The notes beneath the pieces were generated by a model. That model did not search any database and was not told where the DNA came from. It saw only the letters and a program-made list of their open reading frames with translations. Below are positions 58,740 to 64,000 of a DNA stretch of 64,000 bases, piece after piece; within the stretch, counting starts at the first letter, position 1; every line of letters begins with the position of its first letter. Location: positions 5,580,001 to 5,644,000 of the forward strand of contig NZ_JBHUNT010000001.1 in NCBI RefSeq assembly GCF_042685745.1. Direction: 5' to 3'. This DNA is from Prauserella_A oleivorans. Its GTDB lineage: Bacteria; Actinomycetota; Actinomycetes; Mycobacteriales; Pseudonocardiaceae. The translations under genes and the position numbers were made by a program.

Positions 58740-59438
58740 ATGACCGCCACGGATCCGTGGGTCGACCTGCTCGCGGGCGACCGCGCGCTGCTCGACCGGA
58801 CGAGCACCGCCGAACGCGTCGCCGACGTCCTCCGTCAGCGCATCACCGAGGGCGCACTTCCCCCGGGTACCCAGCTCTCGGAGCTCAGTGCCGGCAGGGC
58901 CCTCGCGGTGTCCCGCAACACGCTGCGCGAGGCGTTCCGGCTGCTGGTCCACGAACGCCTGCTGGTGCACGAGTTCCACCGCGGGGTGTTCGTCCGGCTG
59001 CTCGACGCCGACGACATCGTCGACCTCTACCGCACGCGGCGGCTCCTGGAGACCGGCGCCATCCGGTTCGCCGCCGGCGCGCCCGTCGAGCGGATCGAGC
59101 CCATCGCGGCGGCCGTCGCCCAGGCCGAGGAGGCCGCCGCCGAACAACGCTGGCTCGACGTCGGCACCGCGAACATGCGGTTCCATCAGTCGATCACCGC
59201 GCTCGCCGGCAGCCCGCGGGTGGACGAGATCATGCGCCAGGTGGTCGCCGAGCTGCGCCTGGGCTTCCACGTGATGTCGCGGCCACGGGAGTTCCACGAG
59301 CCCTACATCGAGCTCAACCGCGGCATCGCCGACCTGCTCGGCAAGGGCGATGTCGACGCCGCCGCGCGCAGTCTCGACGCCTACCTCACGACGGCCGAGC
59401 AGCAGCTGGTGGACGCCTACCGTCAGATGGCGCGGTAG
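58740..59438 (+). CDS. FadR-subfamily GntR transcriptional regulator
   Basis: A 232-residue GntR regulator. The winged helix (TSTAERVADVLRQRITEGALPPGTQLSEL, LAVSRNTLREAFRLLVHERLL) is followed by an all-helical FCD effector domain with metal-ligand-like histidines (RFHQSITALAGSPRVDEIM, GFHVM, EFHEPYIELNRGI). Members sense small carboxylates, which suits the divergent 5-oxoprolinase genes. The ATG has GGAGGG three bases upstream. It overlaps the convergent glycosylase gene by 16 bp. Confidence 0.88.
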   Translation: MTATDPWVDLLAGDRALLDRTSTAERVADVLRQRITEGALPPGTQLSELSAGRALAVSRNTLREAFRLLVHERLLVHEFHRGVFVRLLDADDIVDLYRTRRLLETGAIRFAAGAPVERIEPIAAAVAQAEEAAAEQRWLDVGTANMRFHQSITALAGSPRVDEIMRQVVAELRLGFHVMSRPREFHEPYIELNRGIADLLGKGDVDAAARSLDAYLTTAEQQLVDAYRQMAR

Positions 59439-60334
59439 TCGCGAACCGGGTGCCGCGGCCCGAACCGGGGCCGGGAGAAGCCGGCGGCCTCGAGGTAGCG
59501 CACGGCCCGCTGGCGATGCGGCGCGTAGGGCGCCAGCACCTCCTGCAGTCCGGCGTCGTCGAGTTCGTGGCCCACGAGCGCGTGCCCGACGACGGCCGGG
59601 ATGTGGAAGTCGCCGAAGCTGACCGCGTCCGGATCGCCCCAGGCGCGCTGTGCGACCTCCGCGGCCGTCCAGACGCCGATGCCGGGAACCGTGCGCAGCA
59701 ACCGGCGTCCCTCGGCACCACGCAGCTCGGCCGCCCGTTCCAGCCGGTCCGCGACGGTCGCCGCCGCCCGCAACGCGCGGCGCCGGGACAGGTCCACGCC
59801 TGCCTTGTGCCAGTTCCAATCCACAATAGACAGAATCGCGGCAGGCGTCGGCGGTACGCGCATCCCGGCGGGAGCGGGACCCGGCGCGGGCTCGCCGAAG
59901 CGGCGGCACAGCTCCCGCCACGAGCGCCGCGCCTCGTAGCCGGTGACCTTCTGTTCCAGCACAGCAGGCACCAGCACGTCCCACACGCGGCCGGTCGCGC
60001 CCAGGCGCAGCAGCGGCAGGCTGCGCCGGGCCCGCGCCACCGCGTCGTGATGCGCGACGAAGCCCGAGTCGTCGTCGTCCGCGCCGAGCAACGCGGGCAG
60101 ACCGTCGAGCAGGACCTCGGCTCCGTCGCCCCACGCCTTCGCCTCCACGGCACCGTCGGTGCGGTGCACCAGCACCAGCGTCGCCGGACCGAGCGCCGTG
60201 TTGCCGGTGAGCCACACGCGGCCCAGCTCGTCCTGGCGCAGGCACGGGTCACCGCGGCCACGCCGGAACGGGGCGAGCACGCCGCCGATGTCGACGACGA
60301 ACCCGGGCTGCCAGCGGCGGTAGAGCTCAGGCAT
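59423..60334 (-). CDS. HhH-GPD (AlkA-like) DNA glycosylase
   Basis: A 303-residue protein with a helix-hairpin-helix GPD glycosylase core: VPAVLEQKVTGYEARRSWRELC, then LRTVPGIGVWTAAEVAQRAWGDPDAVSFGDFHIP, where the Asp in GDFH is the catalytic position. No 4Fe-4S cysteine loop is present, pointing to the AlkA/3-methyladenine type. A repair role is inferred. The start ATG overlaps the next gene's end by 8 nt, so it is coupled to the guanylyltransferase gene. Confidence 0.84.
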   Translation of the reverse strand: MPELYRRWQPGFVVDIGGVLAPFRRGRGDPCLRQDELGRVWLTGNTALGPATLVLVHRTDGAVEAKAWGDGAEVLLDGLPALLGADDDDSGFVAHHDAVARARRSLPLLRLGATGRVWDVLVPAVLEQKVTGYEARRSWRELCRRFGEPAPGPAPAGMRVPPTPAAILSIVDWNWHKAGVDLSRRRALRAAATVADRLERAAELRGAEGRRLLRTVPGIGVWTAAEVAQRAWGDPDAVSFGDFHIPAVVGHALVGHELDDAGLQEVLAPYAPHRQRAVRYLEAAGFSRPRFGPRHPVRDYRAI

Positions 60335-61406
60335 CGCTGGAGAACCGGATCGACCCGTCGGGCAACGCGGCCCCCGGCCACACCCGGGCACCGTCGAGCA
60401 GCTCGCACCCGGCACCGACGGACGCGCCGTCGCCGAGCACCACGCCACGCAGCACGGCACCGGCGCCGACTCGCGCGCCCGCACCGAGCACCGACCGTTC
60501 CACCACGGCACCATCATCCACCCGGGCGCCGTCGAAGAGCACGCAACCGGCCACCCGCGCGCCCGCGGCGACCACGCTCCCCGCGCCGAGCGTCGTCCCC
60601 CCCGTCACCTCGGCGTCGTCGGCCACGCGTGCACCGTCCAGCCGCAGCGACTCGCCCACCGGGCCCGGCAGCGCCGAGGTCGGCGCGAGCCCCCGCACCA
60701 GGTCCGCTGATCCCCGCACGAAGGCCTCGGGCGTACCGACGTCGAGCCAGTACGAGTCGTCCACGAACCCCTGCACGCGCGCGCCTTCGGAGAGCAGGCC
60801 CGGGAAGGTCTCCCGTTCCACCGACACCCGGCGGCCCGCCGGAATGGACTTCACCACCTCACGCCGGAAGACGTAGCAACCCGCGTTGATCTGGTCGGTC
60901 GGCGGATTCTTCGTCTTTTCCAGAAACGCCGTCACCCGCCCGTCCTCGTCCGTGGGCACGGACCCGAACCGGCTCGGGTCGTCGACCCGCTGCAGGTGCA
61001 GGGTCACGTCCGCCGACGTCGTGCGGTGGGTCTCGACGAGCGCGCCGAGATCCGCGCCGGAGAGGATGTCGCCGTTGAAGATCACGACGTCGTCGGCGCG
61101 CAGGCAGTCGTAGACGTTGCGGATGGCGCCGCCGGTGTCGAGCGGCTCGTCCTCCACGACGTAGTCGATCTCCAGCCCGAACCGCGAGCCGTCGCCGAAG
61201 TGGTCCTCGAACACCGCGGCGCGGTAGGACGTGCCGAGCACCACGTGCGTGATCCCCGCCGCCCGGATCCGCGAGAGCAGGTGCGAGAGGAACGGCACAC
61301 CGGCGGTGGGGAGCATCGGCTTGGGAGCGGAGAGGGTCAGCGGGCGCAACCTGGTGCCTTTGCCGCCGACCAGCACCACGGCATCGACTCCGGACACGGA
61401 CGCCAT
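60327..61406 (-). CDS. Mannose-1-phosphate guanylyltransferase-like NDP-sugar synthase
   Basis: A 359-residue nucleotidyltransferase. The N-terminal fold has the pyrophosphorylase signature VVLVGGKGTRLRPLTLSAPKPMLP, IFNGDILSG and NAGCYVFRREV. The C-terminal part is a left-handed beta-helix with hexapeptide repeats (ARVADDAEVTGGTTLGAG, VVERSVLGAGARVGAGAV). In M. tuberculosis the matching gene Rv3264c makes GDP-mannose for lipomannan and PIM synthesis. ATG 61406 follows AAAGG. Downstream of it lies the glycosylase gene. Confidence 0.88.
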   Translation of the reverse strand: MASVSGVDAVVLVGGKGTRLRPLTLSAPKPMLPTAGVPFLSHLLSRIRAAGITHVVLGTSYRAAVFEDHFGDGSRFGLEIDYVVEDEPLDTGGAIRNVYDCLRADDVVIFNGDILSGADLGALVETHRTTSADVTLHLQRVDDPSRFGSVPTDEDGRVTAFLEKTKNPPTDQINAGCYVFRREVVKSIPAGRRVSVERETFPGLLSEGARVQGFVDDSYWLDVGTPEAFVRGSADLVRGLAPTSALPGPVGESLRLDGARVADDAEVTGGTTLGAGSVVAAGARVAGCVLFDGARVDDGAVVERSVLGAGARVGAGAVLRGVVLGDGASVGAGCELLDGARVWPGAALPDGSIRFSSDA

Positions 61407-61555
61407 CGCGAGCACCTTTCCTTTCTCCCTCCCCTCGCCCGGCGACAAACCGGGGGGAAACGCTGACGGTATCTGACCGGAGGGCCTACCCTAGACGCAG
61501 AATGCGGCGGCCCCGACGAGAGAGGGCCTCGGTGAAGTACGGGGAGGGCGAGGGC

Positions 61556-61990
61556 ATGGACCCCCGCGATCGGGCGGACGCCGTGTTGTCCCGCGCACAA
61601 GCACGAGCGGGCGTGGTCACTCCGGACAACATGACGTCCCCGATGGACGCCGCCGACACCCAGCAGATCCCGGGGTCGGTAGTCCGGCAGCTGGAGAAGC
61701 AACAGGATCCCGACACCACGACGAAGCTGCCCGCGTCGCTGATCGCGAGCAACGACGCGAGCCATCTCGCTCAGTCGCAGCCGACGGTGCCGCTTCCCAC
61801 GCCCACGGGCGAGGGCATGCCGGACGGCGCGACGACCCCCATGCCCGTTCCGGCGCGGCCCGCCGCCCCGGAACGGCAACCGGCCGAGGCCGACGCCGGG
61901 CCCGAGATCACCGAGGTCGACGGATTGGTCCCGACCACTCGCACGACCGCGGGCAAGTCGGAACTCGCCCGCCGGCTCGAGGGCCTCTAG
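61556..61990 (+). CDS. Conserved actinobacterial protein of unknown function
   Basis: A 144-residue, Pro/Thr/Ala-rich, apparently disordered protein. It begins MDPRDRADAVLSRAQARAG and holds TPDNMTSPMDAADTQQIP and a late ITEVDGLVPTTRTTAGKSELARRLEGL. I recall similar proteins in other Pseudonocardiaceae but know no role. The ATG at 61556 follows GGGGAGGG; GTG 61532 or ATG 61502 (nine bases after a TACCCT at 61487-61492) are alternatives. It is divergent from the guanylyltransferase gene. Confidence 0.65.
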   Translation: MDPRDRADAVLSRAQARAGVVTPDNMTSPMDAADTQQIPGSVVRQLEKQQDPDTTTKLPASLIASNDASHLAQSQPTVPLPTPTGEGMPDGATTPMPVPARPAAPERQPAEADAGPEITEVDGLVPTTRTTAGKSELARRLEGL

Positions 61991-62029
61991 GGGACACCAG
62001 CCAGCTGGGCGAGCGCGTCCGGGTGGAGC

Positions 62030-62893
62030 TCAGCCGCGCCTGGTCTCGAGGCGCAGCCGCACGGCCAGCCCGAGCCGCACCACGGCGAGGAAGGGCTTCC
62101 ACTGCAGACCCTGATGCCGGTCGGCGAGGTAGCGGTAGGCGCTCTCGTGGTGGGCGGCGAGCATCTTCGCCGACACCTTCGACGTCGCCTGCCCGCCGAT
62201 GTGCATCACGGCCGCCGAGGGCACGTAGACGTTGAGCCAGCCCGCCTTGCCGAGCCGGTCGCCGAGGTCGACGTCCTCGAAGTACATGAAGTAGCGCGGG
62301 TCGAAACCGTCGACGGAGTCGAACGCCTCACGCCGGATGAGCTGACACGAGCCGGACAGCCAGCCCGCCGTGCGCTCGGTCGGTGCCGCGGTCTCCTGCC
62401 GGTAGGCGCGCGTCCACGGGTTGGCGGGCCAGATCTTGCCGAACACGGCGTGCCCGATGCCCCGCCCCGGCGACGGCAGCAGTCTCGCCGACGGGTACAC
62501 CGAGCCGTCCGGCTCGCGGATGAGCGGGCCGAACGCGCCGCCGCGCGGCCAGCGCTCGGTGGCCTCCAGCAGCGTGTCGAGCGAGCCCGGGTCCCATTCG
62601 AGGTCCGGGTTGGCGATGACGACCCAGCCGATGTCGTCGCCGAGTTCGGCCACCCCGCGATTGGCGGCGGTGCCGTAGCCGAGGTTCTCGCCCATCGGCA
62701 CGAGCCGCACGTTCTCGCGCTCGGCGGCCTTCTCGGGCGCGCCGTCGACCGAACCGTTGTCGGCCAGCACCACCTGGACGTCGCGGTCGGTCGCCTTGTC
62801 CAGCGTGTCGAGAAAGCGCTCCAGCGTCTGGCCGGGCGAGTACGTCACGGTCACCACGGCGACGCCGTCACCGTAGGTCTTCGGCTCGGTCAC
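62030..62893 (-). CDS. wbbL: WbbL-like GT2 rhamnosyltransferase
   Basis: A 287-residue GT2 glycosyltransferase. It shows VAVVTVTYSPGQTLERFLDTL, VLADNGSVDGAPEKA, NLGYGTAANRGVAEL, a metal-binding region VIANPDLEW, and DGFDPRYFMYFEDVDLGDRLGKAGW, the ED-x-D acceptor site. WbbL adds the linker rhamnose between peptidoglycan and arabinogalactan in mycobacteria. Gene order fbiA-fbiB-manB-wbbL resembles Rv3261-Rv3265c. The GTG follows CACAAT by six bases, so a leaderless message is possible. Confidence 0.85.
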   Translation of the reverse strand: MTEPKTYGDGVAVVTVTYSPGQTLERFLDTLDKATDRDVQVVLADNGSVDGAPEKAAERENVRLVPMGENLGYGTAANRGVAELGDDIGWVVIANPDLEWDPGSLDTLLEATERWPRGGAFGPLIREPDGSVYPSARLLPSPGRGIGHAVFGKIWPANPWTRAYRQETAAPTERTAGWLSGSCQLIRREAFDSVDGFDPRYFMYFEDVDLGDRLGKAGWLNVYVPSAAVMHIGGQATSKVSAKMLAAHHESAYRYLADRHQGLQWKPFLAVVRLGLAVRLRLETRRG

Positions 62894-62951
62894 GCGGCCA
62901 TTGTGCACCCGTCACGCTCGGTAGCCGTTCGGCGGGCCGGGCGTGGCGGCG

Positions 62952-64000
62952 TCAGCCGGCGGCGCGGCGGTGCCGGTGCCAGGCGCGGTCGTAGGCCTCG
63001 CGGTGCCGCTCGGCGCTCGCCGCCCACGAGAACTCCTTGGCCCTGCGCTGGGCGGCCTCGGCGAGCATCGCCCGCCGTGCGGGGTCGCCGAGCAGCTCGG
63101 CCAGGGCCACGGCCACGTCGCCCGCGCCGACACCGCAGTAGGCCACCGCGTCGCCGCCGACCTCGGGCAGCGCGAGCCGCTTCGTCGTCAGCACGCACGC
63201 GCCCGACGCCATCGCCTCCAGCACGGGCAGCCCGAACCCCTCGCCGAGGCTCGGGTAGGCGACCAGCTCGGCACCGCCGAGGAAGCCGGCGAGCGTGTCG
63301 AACGGCAGGTAACCGGCGCGGATCACGCGCAGCCGGTGCGGCACGGAGTCGAGCGCGTTCTCCACCTGGCGGTCCCAACCGGGCTGGCCGGCGAGCACGA
63401 GCGCGGGCGGATCCGGCATGCCCTCCACGGCGTGGGCGAACCCGCGGATGAGCGCGGGCACGTTCTTGCGCGGTTCGAGAGCGCCGAGGAAGGCGACGTA
63501 GGGCATCTGGCCGAGGCCGATGGCGGCACGGGCGGCGCGGACCTCGTCCGGCGACGGCGGATGGAACCGCTCCTCGTCGACACCATGCTGGATGATCTCG
63601 ACCTCGGCGCCCGACACGCGCGTCACCCGCGCGAGTTCCGCCGCGGTGGCCGCGCTCGGCACCACGCACACGTCGGCGCGGCGCAACGCCGCCACCGTCC
63701 ACGCGCGGAAGAACCGCGCCTTGACCGACGAGTGCAGCACGGGGTCGGTGAAGAACGTCGCATCGTGCAGCGTCACGACCGATGCCGCCCGGCTGGCGAG
63801 CGGCATCGTGTAATGCGGGGAGTGGACCAGGTCCACGCCGAGGCTGCGCACGAGTCTCGGCAGCGTGGTCTGCTCCCAGGCCAGCCGGGCCGTGCGGGTG
63901 GTGGTGGATTCCGCGGTCGGGACCACGCGGGAATGGGGCGCGAGCGTGGCGTACAGGCGGGCGTCCCGCGGCTGGCACACCACGGCGATCGGGGCGCCTG
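62952..64000 (-). CDS. GT4-type glycosyltransferase (5' end beyond the window)
   Basis: A partial gene; at least 349 residues lie inside the window, and the frame stays open to its right edge, so the N-terminus is missing. The visible part has VDLVHSPHYTMPLASR (acceptor domain), FLGALEPRKNVPALIRGFA, and the C-terminal signature PSLGEGFGLPVLEAMASGACVLT with the donor-binding glutamates. Mannosyl- or rhamnosyltransferase activity on a cell-wall glycan is inferred from the nearby GDP-mannose and WbbL-like genes. It ends 58 bp before the WbbL-like gene start. Confidence 0.87.
   Translation of the reverse strand, partial: GAPIAVVCQPRDARLYATLAPHSRVVPTAESTTTRTARLAWEQTTLPRLVRSLGVDLVHSPHYTMPLASRAASVVTLHDATFFTDPVLHSSVKARFFRAWTVAALRRADVCVVPSAATAAELARVTRVSGAEVEIIQHGVDEERFHPPSPDEVRAARAAIGLGQMPYVAFLGALEPRKNVPALIRGFAHAVEGMPDPPALVLAGQPGWDRQVENALDSVPHRLRVIRAGYLPFDTLAGFLGGAELVAYPSLGEGFGLPVLEAMASGACVLTTKRLALPEVGGDAVAYCGVGAGDVAVALAELLGDPARRAMLAEAAQRRAKEFSWAASAERHREAYDRAWHRHRRAAG

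Noticed and set aside
57071..60889. 1272-codon plus-strand open frame across the kip/pxp operon and carrier gene
   Set aside because: Composition is dominated by Arg, Pro, His and Asp, and it lies over four well-supported genes; a typical high-GC artefact.

Overview
The window is a GC-rich, densely packed chromosomal segment from an actinobacterium, most likely a member of the Pseudonocardiaceae (Amycolatopsis/Saccharomonospora type). The evidence is the frequent GTG starts and the many 4-8 nt start/stop overlaps. Leaderless-looking promoters (TANNNT placed 6-7 nt before a start codon) and a gene set recognisable from Mycobacterium tuberculosis point the same way. No rRNA, tRNA, CRISPR array, phage or intact insertion sequence was seen. 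Synteny statements rest on remembered M. tuberculosis gene order, not on an alignment.

Layout: 0.2-4 kb carries rhlE, a membrane-anchored PQQ-like protein and an alpha/beta hydrolase (rhlE and the second gene are paired as in Rv3211-Rv3212). 4-7.5 kb is a minus-strand run: a small membrane protein, a RecB-like nuclease, MarC, a PHP phosphoesterase, a PH-like membrane protein and a 53-residue peptide. 7.7-11.2 kb has a Nudix protein, an acyl-CoA ligase, a DUF2332 protein and a MaoC hydratase damaged by an internal deletion. 11.5-36 kb follows the order of Rv1239c back to Rv1220c: corA, sugC-sugB-sugA-lpqY (trehalose importer), a YflT-type stress protein, an MgtE-N/CBS protein, a DUF1003 protein, mrp, tatB, htrA, rseA, sigE and an O-methyltransferase. 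Between mrp and tatB lies an extra block: an ECF42-type sigma factor with its DGPF/YCII partner, an AT-richer noncoding stretch, a STAS protein, and an AraC / VOC / deazaflavin-dependent reductase / UvrA-like cluster.

36-50 kb holds an MFS/LysR pair, pepA, a DUF3117 protein, an enoyl-CoA hydratase, tag, an SRPBCC protein, a DivIVA-domain protein, gpgS, a PlsC-like acyltransferase and two LOG-family proteins. The lysine/diaminopimelate genes dapE, dapD and dapC and a ferredoxin follow. 50-54 kb carries fbiA-fbiB (coenzyme F420 maturation) and a second Nudix protein. 54-59.4 kb holds two gene remnants left by one apparent deletion, a YtrA-type GntR regulator, and a kip/pxp operon (YcsI, PxpC, PxpB, NRAMP-like carrier) under a divergent FadR-type regulator. 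59.4-64 kb has a HhH-GPD glycosylase, a mannose-1-phosphate guanylyltransferase, a WbbL-like rhamnosyltransferase and a partial GT4 glycosyltransferase.

Functional themes are cell envelope and osmolyte metabolism (GpgS, trehalose import, ManC-type enzyme, WbbL, Dap enzymes), envelope stress (SigE/RseA/HtrA with Tat) and F420 (FbiA/FbiB plus a Ddn-like reductase). Several genes are decaying: MaoC, a GNAT acetyltransferase, a DUF1801 protein, a TetR regulator, and a frameshift in the UvrA-like gene. No clearly new multi-gene system was found. The most unusual structure is a pair of oppositely oriented arrays, each of four 21-bp units, between the convergent dapD and dapC genes. The tightest regulatory architecture is a symmetrical divergent leaderless promoter between dapE and a lipoprotein gene.
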